Below, one piece after another: positions 1 to 8,753 of a DNA stretch of 64,000 bases. Numbering within the stretch: the stretch's first letter is position 1; each line of letters starts with the position of its first letter. The notes beneath the pieces were generated by a model. The model worked only from the letters and a program-made list of their open reading frames with translations. It did not search any database and was not told where the DNA came from. The stretch covers positions 1 through 64,000 of the forward strand of contig DAOTTZ010000094.1 in the NCBI GenBank assembly GCA_034437535.1, given 5' to 3'. The position numbers and the translations under genes were made by a program. This DNA is from J038 sp034437535. Its GTDB lineage: Bacteria > Chloroflexota > Anaerolineae > Aggregatilineales > Phototrophicaceae.

Positions 1-70
1 CAAAGTTACCGCTCATTTGCTCAAACATCTGTTGCGGACTCGCTTCGGCATTGATGTCCAATCTTTTCAA
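1..70 (-). other. possible 5' end of a minus-strand gene leaving the window
   Basis: On the minus strand an open frame runs from a TTG codon at 70-68 out of the left edge, reading ...DINAEASPQQMFEQMSGNF. A stop codon lies just upstream of the TTG, so the start would be this TTG or a later codon. A good -10 hexamer lies about 47 bp upstream on the same strand. Too little is visible to name a product, and it may be chance. Confidence 0.2.
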
Positions 71-116
71 GGCTCAATTGAGTTTGCGTTTTAATTTCAC
101 ATCAGGCGTACGATCT

Positions 117-122
117 ATTATA
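117..122 (-). promoter_or_regulatory. minus-strand TATAAT -10 box near the left edge
   Basis: The + strand ATTATA reads TATAAT on the minus strand, a consensus -10 element pointing towards the truncated minus-strand frame. No convincing -35 hexamer is seen at 16-18 bp. The same bases give TATTAT (116-121) on the plus strand, so the site could also serve the aldolase-like gene that follows. Confidence 0.3.
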
Positions 123-146
123 CCGGAGTCGATAGGGAAATGCTCT

Positions 147-803
147 TTGAACAGTCAAGCGGCTTATGATTGGATTGCCAGATCACGGATCGTCAGCGGA
201 ATGCGTGGCGACTTTCCGCCGAAAACAGCATTACAGGTAGCCGAGGTGTTGATGAAATACGGCATCAATACCTTTGAACTCACCCTGAATTCAACCGAGC
301 CAGTCGCCGCGATGCAGGCCATCAAACGGGAGCACGGCGATCAGGTTTGTGTCGGCATGGGGACGGTGCTCAACCCGGAAGATGCCCGGCGTGTGCTGGA
401 TGCTGGCGCGGATTTCGTGGTGTCGCCAGCCTTCCAGCCAGAAGTCGTCCAGACGGTGTTAGCGGCGGATGTGCTGATGGCCCCTGGTGTCATCACACCG
501 AGCGAAGCGGTACAGGCGTGGGAACTCGGTGTGAAGTTGCTCAAGTTGTTTCCAATCGGGGCATTAGGTGTCGCGTATTATCGGGCTATGTTTGGTCCGC
601 TGGATCATATGCGGTTTATGTGTAATGGCAACATGCATGCAGAAGATGTGCTGGCATTTTTGCAGGCCGGGGCGGTGGCCTGTGGTACCGCCGGTTGGCT
701 GACCGGCAGTGGCAAGCGATCCGTCGACTCGTTGGCGCAACACGCCGCCCAGATCCAACGGGCGGTTACAACGGCAGAGCATGGCGCGGAGACCTTGATT
801 TAG
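147..803 (+). CDS. KDPG/KHG aldolase-like class I aldolase
   Basis: A 218-residue TIM-barrel protein of the 2-keto-3-deoxy-6-phosphogluconate aldolase family, whose members split KDPG into pyruvate and glyceraldehyde 3-phosphate. Visible family motifs are RIVSGMR near the N terminus, GTVLNPED, DFVVSPAFQPE, APGVITPSE and LLKLFP, whose Lys aligns with the Schiff-base lysine. The start is set at TTG 147, preceded by AGGG: family proteins begin about 15 residues before RIV, and the upstream 32 codons look unrelated. An oddity is that the phosphate-binding PTGG loop is replaced by CNGN, so the true substrate is uncertain. It ends 3 bp before rsmH and is probably co-transcribed with it. Confidence 0.75.
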   Translation: MNSQAAYDWIARSRIVSGMRGDFPPKTALQVAEVLMKYGINTFELTLNSTEPVAAMQAIKREHGDQVCVGMGTVLNPEDARRVLDAGADFVVSPAFQPEVVQTVLAADVLMAPGVITPSEAVQAWELGVKLLKLFPIGALGVAYYRAMFGPLDHMRFMCNGNMHAEDVLAFLQAGAVACGTAGWLTGSGKRSVDSLAQHAAQIQRAVTTAEHGAETLI

Positions 804-806
804 CCT

Positions 807-1727
807 ATGCCAGAGCATATACCCGTCTTGTTAGATGCGGTTTTAGATGCACTCCAACCGGGAGAGCCAGCGGTACGGCGCATCGTCGATGGCACACTCG
901 GCGCGGGGGGACATACTCATGCGCTATTGGAACATGGGGCGGAGATCGTGTTGGGGCTTGACCTTGACCCGACTGCGTTGGCGATTGCCCGTGAGCGATT
1001 GGCTGATTTCGGTGAGCGTGCGATTGTGCGTCATGCCAGTTACGCGGATCTACCGGCTTTATTGGACGAGTTGGGATGGTCGCATATCGACGGGATGCTA
1101 CTTGATCTTGGGATTTCGTCAATGCAGGTAGATAACGCCGAGCGCGGCTTCGCCTTCGGGCAATCTGGCCCGCTGGATATGCGATTTGACCCCAGCGGAT
1201 ACCGCGCACCGGCCAGGGATTTAATCAACCATTGGGCGGCGGATGATCTGGCCGATATTTTCTATCAGTACGGCGAAGAACGCCACAGCCGCCGGATTGC
1301 CCGCGCCATTGTGGATGCTCGGCCACTCCACACGACGGATGAATTGGCCGCTCTGGTCGCCCGGACTGTGCCCAAAAGCCGCGATACACGCCGGATTCAT
1401 CCGGCCACCCGTGTCTTCCAGGCGTTGCGGATCGTGGTCAACGACGAGTTCAAGGTCATCGAACGAGCCTTGCCCGCCGCGATCCATGCGTTGCGTCCGG
1501 GCGGGCGGTTGGCCGTCATCAGTTTTCACAGTCTGGAAGATCGCATCGTGAAGCATGTGTTCAAAGACGCCAGCACTGAGGTAAAATCACCACCAGGCAT
1601 GGTCTTGGAAGAAAAAGACGCGCTGGTTCGTCTGATTACCCGCAAGCCGATAACAGCGAGTGAGGACGAGATCAACCGCAACCGGCGAAGCCGTAGCGCG
1701 AAATTACGAGTGGTCGAGAAACGATGA
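807..1727 (+). CDS. rsmH: 16S rRNA (cytosine(1402)-N4)-methyltransferase RsmH
   Basis: This 306-residue protein, normal length for the family, methylates N4 of C1402 in the decoding centre of 16S rRNA using S-adenosylmethionine. Motifs are HIPVLLDAVLDAL at the N terminus, the SAM loop GTLGAGGHT near residue 30, DLGISSMQVDNAERGF, and the C-terminal SFHSLEDRIVKHVF and NRRSRSAKLRVVEK blocks. It is the customary first gene of a division and cell-wall cluster, but the usual upstream mraZ is absent. Its stop overlaps the next start as ATGA, indicating translational coupling. Confidence 0.96.
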   Translation: MPEHIPVLLDAVLDALQPGEPAVRRIVDGTLGAGGHTHALLEHGAEIVLGLDLDPTALAIARERLADFGERAIVRHASYADLPALLDELGWSHIDGMLLDLGISSMQVDNAERGFAFGQSGPLDMRFDPSGYRAPARDLINHWAADDLADIFYQYGEERHSRRIARAIVDARPLHTTDELAALVARTVPKSRDTRRIHPATRVFQALRIVVNDEFKVIERALPAAIHALRPGGRLAVISFHSLEDRIVKHVFKDASTEVKSPPGMVLEEKDALVRLITRKPITASEDEINRNRRSRSAKLRVVEKR

Positions 1728-2191
1728 GCGAAACCTGGTTTGAACATACACTCCAGCGGACAGGCTGGCGACCCCAGCGGCAAGTGATCGCCCTGGCGAC
1801 ATTGGGCTTCGTGCTGGCGTTGATCTTCGGCGGATTATATCTGTCACAGGTTGTTAGCGAAGCGACCACCAACCGCCGGTTGGATACCCTGCTAGACGAA
1901 CGAGACGACCTGGAACGCGAAAACGAACAATTACGAAGTGACATTGCCCGGCTGGAAAGTGTGCCAAATCTCATCACACGGGCGGAGACAATGGGCTTCA
2001 TCCTGGCACAGCCAGAGCAGATCGAGTATTTGCCGGTCGAGGATTACCGTCCGATCCAGGCGGATACCGTCGCGCCTATCGAGGCCGAGCCAGAGACCGC
2101 CCCCGATGTCTATGACGAGACATTTCCTGAATGGATCGGGCGGCAATGGCGCAACCTGACGAATGGAATTGAGAACTTACTGGGGGGTTAA
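1724..2191 (+). CDS. ftsL: FtsL/DivIC-type bitopic division protein
   Basis: A 155-residue protein with a short basic cytoplasmic N terminus, one membrane span at about residues 22-42, then a leucine-rich coiled coil (DERDDLERENEQLRSDIARL). A FtsL/DivIC-like segment follows (LITRAETMGFILAQPEQIEY), then an acidic tail. Such proteins bridge the divisome to FtsQ and activate the FtsW/FtsI synthase. Position between rsmH and the class B PBP is the classic ftsL locus. Sequence conservation is low in this family, so the name rests largely on architecture and context. Confidence 0.8.
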   Translation: MSETWFEHTLQRTGWRPQRQVIALATLGFVLALIFGGLYLSQVVSEATTNRRLDTLLDERDDLERENEQLRSDIARLESVPNLITRAETMGFILAQPEQIEYLPVEDYRPIQADTVAPIEAEPETAPDVYDETFPEWIGRQWRNLTNGIENLLGG

Positions 2192-2195
2192 GACG

Positions 2196-3947
2196 ATGGA
2201 ACAAGCACAAATAGTCCGTCAGCGGTTGCCACTGGCAATTATCGGGGTGATTGTCGTCTCCGTGTTGTTGATCTTCCGGGTGGTCTGGTTCCAGTTCCCG
2301 CAACCGCCGCGTGTGGTAGCGGAGTTTGCCGTCCAGCGAGAGGCCAATGCGGGTAGTACCGAGATCATCGAATCCGCACGCGGGCGCATCTATGACCGCG
2401 ACGGAAATCCGCTGGCTGTCAACAAAATTCAATATCGCGTGTTCATCAGCCCCAATATCGTGGCCGACCCTAGCGAGACCGCCGCCGACCTGGCCCGGAT
2501 CTTGGGGGAAGACGAACTTGATCTGTATAATTTGCTTCGTAACAGCATCAATCCGTCGGAGTTCCTGGGCGTCGTCAATGCGGATACCTGGCGCGAAATT
2601 CGTGAGTTGAACTTGCAGTCGATCCGTATGGATCGCATTCAACGGCGTGATTATCCCCAGGGGGCATTGGCGGCCCATGTGGTCGGCTTCGTCAACGGCA
2701 TCGGCGAGGCCGCACGCGGGAATTACGGCGTTGAAGGGTACTATCAACCGCAGTTAGCCGGGCAGGTCATCGAGCAAGAGGTGAGCAATATCCCGTTTGA
2801 TCTGCCGGAGGACTTTTCAGAATCGCTGGAAAGCGGGGCTGATCTGGTGTTGACGATTGATCGTGATGTTCAATTTCTGGCAGAAAGTGAACTCCAGCGG
2901 GCGGTGACCGAGACCGGAGCGAATAGCGGCTCGATCTTGATTATGAACCCGCGCAACGGTGACATCCTGGCGATGGCGAATTACCCGGCATATGATCTGA
3001 ACAATTATGCCGACGTCAATAACCCGCGCCTGTTACGCAACGCCGCCGTCAGCGAGGTCTACGAGCCAGGGAGTGTGTTCAAGGTGTTGACGGTCGCCGC
3101 CGGGTTGGATAGTGGTGCGATTACGCTGGATTGGACGTATACAGACCAGGGGATTTACGAGGTCAGCGGCGATCAAATTTACAATTGGGATCGGCAGGCT
3201 TACGGCACCGTCAATACCGAGCAAGTTCTGGTCAATTCTTTGAACGTTGGGGCGGCGACAATTTCGAACACGATGGGAACCGATGATTTCTACAGTTGGC
3301 TCAATCGGTTCGGCATTGCATCGCCCACCGGCGTCGATCTTCAGGGTGAAGAGGCCGGTCTGATGCGCACGCCGACCGATCTCAGCGGCGAGTGGAGCGA
3401 GAGCGACCTGGCGACGCATAGCTTCGGCCAGGGCTTATCCGTCACTCCGTTGCAGATGTTGACGGCGGTCAATGCCATTGCCAATGACGGCCTGATTATG
3501 CAACCCCGTATCGTTTACCAGCGCGTCATCGGTGACCAGATCTTGACGTCCGATCCGATTGTCTCAAGACGAGCAGTTTCTGCGGAGACTGCCGGATATG
3601 TGCGAGACATGATGGTTAACGTAGTGGAGGGCGATGTTGATCAACGGGCGCGGGTACCTGGGTATACTATCGCCGGTAAGACCGGCACGGCGGAGATCCC
3701 GGCGGCAGTCGGGTATGAGCCAGATGCTTATGTGATGAGTTTCGTCGGCTTCTTACCGGCGGATAACCCACAGGTCAGCATCTTAATCAAGCTTGACCGC
3801 CCGACCAGTGGTCGGTGGGCGAGTGAAGTTGCCGCGCCGGTGTTCAGTCAGTTGGTCTCTCGTCTCGTCATCCTGCTGGAAATCCCCAACGATGACATTC
3901 GGTTGTCGCTAGAATCAGAAGATGTCGCCGTCGGGGAGCAACAATAA
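2196..3947 (+). CDS. ftsI: class B penicillin-binding protein, septal transpeptidase FtsI
   Basis: A 583-residue D,D-transpeptidase that cross-links septal peptidoglycan outside the membrane. One N-terminal span (about 10-30) is followed by the PBP dimerisation domain (ARGRIYDRDGNPLAVN) and the transpeptidase domain with all three active-site motifs: S293-V-F-K296, S348-L-N350 and K495-T-G. No PASTA repeats are present at the C terminus. The start at ATG 2196 is chosen because a G-rich Shine-Dalgarno (2182-2187) lies 8 bp upstream; a longer frame from 2163 would overlap ftsL. It overlaps mraY by one base (TAATG). Confidence 0.95.
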   Translation: MEQAQIVRQRLPLAIIGVIVVSVLLIFRVVWFQFPQPPRVVAEFAVQREANAGSTEIIESARGRIYDRDGNPLAVNKIQYRVFISPNIVADPSETAADLARILGEDELDLYNLLRNSINPSEFLGVVNADTWREIRELNLQSIRMDRIQRRDYPQGALAAHVVGFVNGIGEAARGNYGVEGYYQPQLAGQVIEQEVSNIPFDLPEDFSESLESGADLVLTIDRDVQFLAESELQRAVTETGANSGSILIMNPRNGDILAMANYPAYDLNNYADVNNPRLLRNAAVSEVYEPGSVFKVLTVAAGLDSGAITLDWTYTDQGIYEVSGDQIYNWDRQAYGTVNTEQVLVNSLNVGAATISNTMGTDDFYSWLNRFGIASPTGVDLQGEEAGLMRTPTDLSGEWSESDLATHSFGQGLSVTPLQMLTAVNAIANDGLIMQPRIVYQRVIGDQILTSDPIVSRRAVSAETAGYVRDMMVNVVEGDVDQRARVPGYTIAGKTGTAEIPAAVGYEPDAYVMSFVGFLPADNPQVSILIKLDRPTSGRWASEVAAPVFSQLVSRLVILLEIPNDDIRLSLESEDVAVGEQQ

Positions 3948-4978
3948 TGACTGGCGGGTTATCCTTTGCGCTGACGGTCGGCGGGATCACATTTTTGCTT
4001 TGTGTGATCTGGGGTGGGCCGTTCGTCGAGATCTTGCGCCGGCTTCGCATCGGCAAGCAGATTCGCGCCGAGCTTTCCGAAGAACATCAGAAGAAAGTCG
4101 GCACGCCGACGATGGGCGGCATCATGATCGTGGTGCCGGTCTTGCTGATGGCAATCTTGCTGAATACGGCCAACATCTTGCAGACGGGCGGTGGTGCCAG
4201 CACCTTTTTGCCGTTGGCGGTGATGGTTGGGTTTGCCTTTCTCGGTTTGATCGATGACTGGGAAGGCATCAGCCGTTCACGCGGGCGGCCCATCGGTGAG
4301 GGGCTTTCGGCCCGTGCTAAGTTCATGGCACAGTTGATCCTGGCCGGGTTTGCGGCGGTGGTCATCTCCTTATTTGAAGGGGGGTTTTCCTTTGCCAATC
4401 AATTGTATCTTCCCCTGATCGGCATCGTGATCCCGGTGCATCCGGTGATCTTCATCCCAATCACCATTTTTTACATCATCGGCACATCCAACGCGGTGAA
4501 CTTGACCGACGGCATGGACGGATTGGCCGGCATCATCAGCGCGAGTGCTTTCGCGGCATATGGCGTGATCGCTTACTTGCAAGGCCAGATCTTCCTGGTG
4601 CAGATGTGTTTTATTCTGGTGGGGGCGTGCTTCGGCTTTTTATGGTATAACGCGCATCCGGCGCAATTATTTATGGGGGATACCGGGTCGTTGGCCCTGG
4701 GGGCGACTCTGGGCACCGTCGCGGTGATGAGCGGCCAATGGTTACTCTTGCCGGTAATCGCCATCGTCCCAGTTGCGGAGACAGTCTCCGTCATCTTGCA
4801 GGTAGCCTCCGCCAAATACAGCCGAAAATATTTAGGAGAAGACCGCCGCATCTTCCGGCAGGCTCCGCTTCATCATCACTTTGAACTGGGAGATTGGAGC
4901 GAGACGCAGGTTGTCCAGCGGTTCTGGCTGGTGGGCATCCTGGCGGCGATGGTCGGTGTGGCCCTAGCGTTGATTTGA
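3947..4978 (+). CDS. mraY: phospho-N-acetylmuramoyl-pentapeptide transferase MraY
   Basis: A 343-residue polytopic enzyme that transfers phospho-MurNAc-pentapeptide to undecaprenyl phosphate, forming lipid I at the cytoplasmic face. Motifs are KVGTPTMGG near residue 50, LIDDWEG, NLTDGMDGL at 185-193 with the catalytic aspartates, FMGDTGSLALG, and the C-terminal QAPLHHHFE histidine cluster. Around ten hydrophobic spans are visible. Its placement directly after ftsI is unusual only in that murE and murF, normally between them, are missing here; a murE gene lies 40 kb downstream. Confidence 0.96.
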   Translation: MTGGLSFALTVGGITFLLCVIWGGPFVEILRRLRIGKQIRAELSEEHQKKVGTPTMGGIMIVVPVLLMAILLNTANILQTGGGASTFLPLAVMVGFAFLGLIDDWEGISRSRGRPIGEGLSARAKFMAQLILAGFAAVVISLFEGGFSFANQLYLPLIGIVIPVHPVIFIPITIFYIIGTSNAVNLTDGMDGLAGIISASAFAAYGVIAYLQGQIFLVQMCFILVGACFGFLWYNAHPAQLFMGDTGSLALGATLGTVAVMSGQWLLLPVIAIVPVAETVSVILQVASAKYSRKYLGEDRRIFRQAPLHHHFELGDWSETQVVQRFWLVGILAAMVGVALALI

Positions 4979-4984
4979 GGTGTT

Positions 4985-6364
4985 ATGTTCTTTGATCGAG
5001 CAGATTTATTAAGTGGCCGGCGTGTGCTGGTGATCGGTTTTGGTCGTCAGGGGCAATCGTTGGCGCGTTGGCTCCCGACGATGGGGGCGGCGGTCGTCGT
5101 GACAGACCAACGGCCCCAGGACGACATCGACGCCGATTTGCGCGACTTCCCGCGTGTACGCTTTGTATTGGGCGGGCATCCGCTGGAATTGCTGGATAGC
5201 ATCGAGATGGTCTGTGTCTCTGGTGGGGTGCCGCTGGATATTCCGATTGTCAAGGCGGCCTTAGAGCGGCAGATCCCGGTGACCAACGACGCCCAATTGT
5301 TCCTTGAACGGTGCCCCGCGCCGATTATCGGCATTACAGGCAGTGCTGGCAAGACCACGACCACGACGCTTGTCGGCGAGATGTGCAAAAATGCTGACCT
5401 GACGACCTGGGTTGGGGGCAACATCGGCAACGTGTTGTTGGATGTCATGCGCGGGATTCAACCGGCTCATCAGGTCGTGATGGAACTTTCCAGCTTCCAG
5501 CTTGAACTGGCGTTCACCAGTCCGCCAATTGGGGCGGTGCTGAACATCACGCCGAATCATCTCGACCGTCACGGCACGCTGGAAAATTACATGCGGGCCA
5601 AGGCCAATATCCTGGTGCATCAAGGGCCGGGTGATGTGGCGATCTTAGGGCGGGATGACATGGGCAGTCGCTCCCTGGCGTCTCTGGCTCAGGGGCATCT
5701 GGTCTGGTTCAGCCAACAAGAAATTTTGAGCGATGGTGCCTTTATGATCGGAAGCCGGTTGGCAGTGGCCGGGCTTGCCAGCCCGGATGGTTCCCCCAGC
5801 ATCATCTGCGAAGCGGATGAAATCCCCTTGCGCGGCGAACATAACGTGCAGAATGTGCTGGCCGCCTGCGCTATCGCCGGGGTGGTTGGGGTGCCGCCAG
5901 AAGTCATGACAGAGACCATCAAGACTTTCAGCGGGGTGCCACACCGCTTAGAGACAGTGCGCGAGATCAACGGTGTGACGTATGTCAACGATAGCATCGC
6001 CACCGCGCCGGAGCGGGTGGTGGCCGCGCTCCGTAGTTATGGCGAGCCGCTGATCCTCATCGCTGGCGGAGCCGATAAGAAATTGCCCTGGGAAGAAATG
6101 ATTGCCCTGGCGATCTATAAAGCGCGTCATATCATCGCTTTTGGGCGTGATGGTGACATCGTGTTGGAGACAGCCAAAAAATTAGGGGCCGACCTGAACA
6201 CGTTCACCCGCGTCAAGACATTAGATGAAGCCGTCAACCAGGCCGCATCAGTGGCGCAACCGGGTGATGTGGTGTTGCTTTCTCCCGGTGGGACGAGTTA
6301 TGACGCTTACACCGATTTTGCAGAACGGGGTGCCCACTTTCGCCAATTGGTGATGGCGTTATAA
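4985..6364 (+). CDS. murD: UDP-N-acetylmuramoyl-L-alanine--D-glutamate ligase MurD
   Basis: A 459-residue cytoplasmic Mur ligase adding D-Glu to UDP-MurNAc-L-Ala with ATP hydrolysis. It shows an N-terminal Rossmann-like UDP-binding domain (VLVIGFGRQGQS), the ATPase loop GSAGKTTTTT with K123, MELSSFQLE, NITPNHLDRHG, the C-terminal ligase domain (GVPHRLE, NDSIATAP, AGGADKK), and LLSPGGTSYDAY near the end. Length is typical. It starts 6 bp after mraY, within the same operon. Confidence 0.95.
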   Translation: MFFDRADLLSGRRVLVIGFGRQGQSLARWLPTMGAAVVVTDQRPQDDIDADLRDFPRVRFVLGGHPLELLDSIEMVCVSGGVPLDIPIVKAALERQIPVTNDAQLFLERCPAPIIGITGSAGKTTTTTLVGEMCKNADLTTWVGGNIGNVLLDVMRGIQPAHQVVMELSSFQLELAFTSPPIGAVLNITPNHLDRHGTLENYMRAKANILVHQGPGDVAILGRDDMGSRSLASLAQGHLVWFSQQEILSDGAFMIGSRLAVAGLASPDGSPSIICEADEIPLRGEHNVQNVLAACAIAGVVGVPPEVMTETIKTFSGVPHRLETVREINGVTYVNDSIATAPERVVAALRSYGEPLILIAGGADKKLPWEEMIALAIYKARHIIAFGRDGDIVLETAKKLGADLNTFTRVKTLDEAVNQAASVAQPGDVVLLSPGGTSYDAYTDFAERGAHFRQLVMAL

Positions 6365-6394
6365 TGATAGGACGAGAACGAATAAGGCGATCTT

Positions 6395-7729
6395 ATGACT
6401 GACCAATCCTTGCCGCCACAATTTGTCGATGACGAGCGAGATTATCGCCCGGTGCGCCCGGCCCGCCAGGGTGTAGCTGTGCCGCGTGCGGCAGACAAAC
6501 CAACATCTGATAAGTTGAGCTTCTGGGCATCGCTGGATAAGCCTCTGCTGATGAGTATCGGCCTGTTGCTAGCTCTGGGCTTGATGATGGTCTACAGTAC
6601 CACGTTTGATTGGAGCTTGCAGGACTTCGGCAATGAAGCCGTTATCTTGCTCAATCACGCTCAGAACGTCGCAATCGGCATCGCCTTGATGCTGGTCTTT
6701 TCGCGCTTGAACCCGTATTGGGTGCGGCGATTATCGGTGCTGATTATGTTGGCGGCGGTCAGTTTTTTGATCGCGGTGTTGATCTTCGGTGACGACACGT
6801 TCGGGGCGCGGCGGGCACTCATCAATGGTCGCTTCCAACCGGGTGAATTTTCTGAGTTGGCAATGATTATCTATATGGCGGCCTGGCTTGGTTCTAAGCG
6901 GGCGAGAGTCCAGAGTATGGCCTACGGCTTGATCCCGTTCATCGTACTCGTGATGATCGTCACCGGCTTGGTCATTCTACAACCGGATTTGAGTACAGCC
7001 GTGGTCATCTTCATCACATCCGCCGCGATGTTTTTCCTGGCAGGTGCGAATATGCGTCAGATTGGGATTGTGGTGCTGGTGCTGTTTATCGCTGGTATCT
7101 TCGCCTTCCCGGTTCTGCAACGGTTCGCCCCGTATGCGACCGACCGCGTGAATAGTTGGGTAGCCGGCATTACCGACTTGACAGAAGCCAGTTATCACAC
7201 CCAGCAAGCCGCGATTGCCCTGCGCTATGGCGGGTGGACCGGGGTGGGCCTGGGTGAAAGTCAGGCTAAGTTCCGCGCATTGCCTGCACCCCACACCGAT
7301 AGTATCTTCGCGGTGATCGGTGAAGAACTGGGTGTGCTAGGGGCGGGGATGGTGGTGGTGTTATATCTCGGCTTTGCGATACGTGGTTTCCAGATCTCCC
7401 GGCAGGCGACGACTTCTTTCTCGGTGTTGCTGGCGGCGGGGATCACGATCTGGGTTTCAGCGAAAGCGATGCTCAATATCGCGGTGATGACCGGCCTCGT
7501 CCCGCCGACTGGCCTCCCTTTGCCCTTTGTCAGCTTTGGGGGGTCGTCGCTGGTTGTGTTGATGGTCGGCGTCGGTCTGCTACTGGCGATCCAGCGTCAA
7601 ACTTTACTCCAAGAACAGACGACAGAACGGAGAACACCCGTTGCGAATTATGATCGTCGCCGGGGGAACCGGCGGCCACGTCTATCCCGCCCTGGCAACC
7701 GTCGAGGTGATCGCCAGCCAATATCCTGA
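6395..7729 (+). CDS. ftsW: SEDS-family peptidoglycan glycosyltransferase FtsW
   Basis: A 444-residue SEDS protein that polymerises lipid II at the septum together with FtsI. About ten membrane spans follow a roughly 45-residue charged cytoplasmic N terminus (PQFVDDERDYRPVRP). Family motifs include LQPDLSTAVVIF, GGWTGVGLGESQAK, HTDSIFAVIGEELG and the terminal PLPFVSFGGSSLVV. The C-terminal tail is Arg-rich and is encoded inside the first 89 bp of murG in another frame. A 30-bp gap separates it from murD. The SEDS family also contains RodA, but the cluster position argues for FtsW. Confidence 0.93.
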   Translation: MTDQSLPPQFVDDERDYRPVRPARQGVAVPRAADKPTSDKLSFWASLDKPLLMSIGLLLALGLMMVYSTTFDWSLQDFGNEAVILLNHAQNVAIGIALMLVFSRLNPYWVRRLSVLIMLAAVSFLIAVLIFGDDTFGARRALINGRFQPGEFSELAMIIYMAAWLGSKRARVQSMAYGLIPFIVLVMIVTGLVILQPDLSTAVVIFITSAAMFFLAGANMRQIGIVVLVLFIAGIFAFPVLQRFAPYATDRVNSWVAGITDLTEASYHTQQAAIALRYGGWTGVGLGESQAKFRALPAPHTDSIFAVIGEELGVLGAGMVVVLYLGFAIRGFQISRQATTSFSVLLAAGITIWVSAKAMLNIAVMTGLVPPTGLPLPFVSFGGSSLVVLMVGVGLLLAIQRQTLLQEQTTERRTPVANYDRRRGNRRPRLSRPGNRRGDRQPIS

Positions 7730-8753
7730 GATCGCCTTATCGTTCGTCGGCAATGTGGGCGGGTTTGAGCGTCCGCTGATCGACCGGGCCGGGGTGAGCT
7801 TTGATACATACGACGAAGTACAGGCCGGGCCGCTCAACGGCGTGAACCCGCTTCGTGCGCTTAACAGCCTGCGTAAACTCATGCTTGGGTTGGGGCAGGC
7901 CTTTCGCTTGTTAGGTCGGCTTCGGCCTGGTGCGATTTTATCAACGGGCGGGTGGGCCAGCTTGCCGGTGGTGGTGGCGGCCCGCCTGCGTGGTATTCCG
8001 CTGATGATTTATTTGCCAGACATTGAACCGGGGCAGACGATCAAGGTATTGCGCCGCTTCGCACAGAAGGTCGCGGTAACGGTGCCGGAGTCGCGGCAGT
8101 ATTTCCGCGATGGGCAGGCGGTGGTGACGGGGTATCCTTTGCGCCAAGATTTACAGACGGCTACTCGTGAGGCCGCGTTGGCTCACTTCGGCCTGCAACC
8201 GGCCAAGCAGACGATCCTGGTTTTCGGTGGGAGCCGGGGGGCACGCGCTATCAATATCGCCCTGGCAGATGTCTTGTCGGGTTTATTGGCACGGGGCGAT
8301 GTCCAGATCATCCACATTACCGGTACGCTGGATTGGGAGCGATCACAAAGCGCGACAGCCGATGTCAACGATCATCCCGATTATCATGCTGTGGCGTATC
8401 TGCACGATGACATGGGCCTAGCCTTTGCGGCGGCGGATGTGGCGGTGTGTCGGGCGGGGGCAAGCATCCTGGGGGAGTTCCCGTATTTTCGACTGCCGGC
8501 GATTTTGATCCCATTGGCGTACAGTTGGCATTATCAGCAGGTCAACGCGGATTATCTGGCTGATCGTGGCGCGGCGATCCATCTGGACGAGACTGAAGTG
8601 CCATCACGGCTGGGGCCATTACTCCATGATTTGCTGGATGACACGGCCAAACGTCAGCAGATGGCAGATTGCGCCGCTTCGCTGGCACAACCGGCGGGTG
8701 CGTCTGCAATCGCCCAGGAACTGGTGGCAATGACAAAACGGGGGCAAGCATGA
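7641..8753 (+). CDS. murG: UDP-GlcNAc:lipid I N-acetylglucosaminyltransferase MurG
   Basis: A 370-residue peripheral GT28-family enzyme that converts lipid I to lipid II. Motifs are AGGTGGHVYPALA at the N terminus, STGGWASLPVV, VTGYPLR, VFGGSRGARAIN and CRAGASILGEFPYF, which corresponds to the UDP-GlcNAc site. The TTG at 7641 is taken as the start because GGAG (7629-7632) lies 8 bp upstream and MurG proteins usually begin M-R-hydrophobic; ATG 7650 is the alternative. Either way it overlaps the end of ftsW by 80-89 bp. Its stop overlaps the next gene as ATGA. Confidence 0.94.
   Translation: MRIMIVAGGTGGHVYPALATVEVIASQYPEIALSFVGNVGGFERPLIDRAGVSFDTYDEVQAGPLNGVNPLRALNSLRKLMLGLGQAFRLLGRLRPGAILSTGGWASLPVVVAARLRGIPLMIYLPDIEPGQTIKVLRRFAQKVAVTVPESRQYFRDGQAVVTGYPLRQDLQTATREAALAHFGLQPAKQTILVFGGSRGARAINIALADVLSGLLARGDVQIIHITGTLDWERSQSATADVNDHPDYHAVAYLHDDMGLAFAAADVAVCRAGASILGEFPYFRLPAILIPLAYSWHYQQVNADYLADRGAAIHLDETEVPSRLGPLLHDLLDDTAKRQQMADCAASLAQPAGASAIAQELVAMTKRGQA

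Noticed and set aside
2076..2747. 223-codon minus-strand open frame over ftsL/ftsI
   Set aside because: Antisense to conserved division genes, no Shine-Dalgarno, and no family resemblance.
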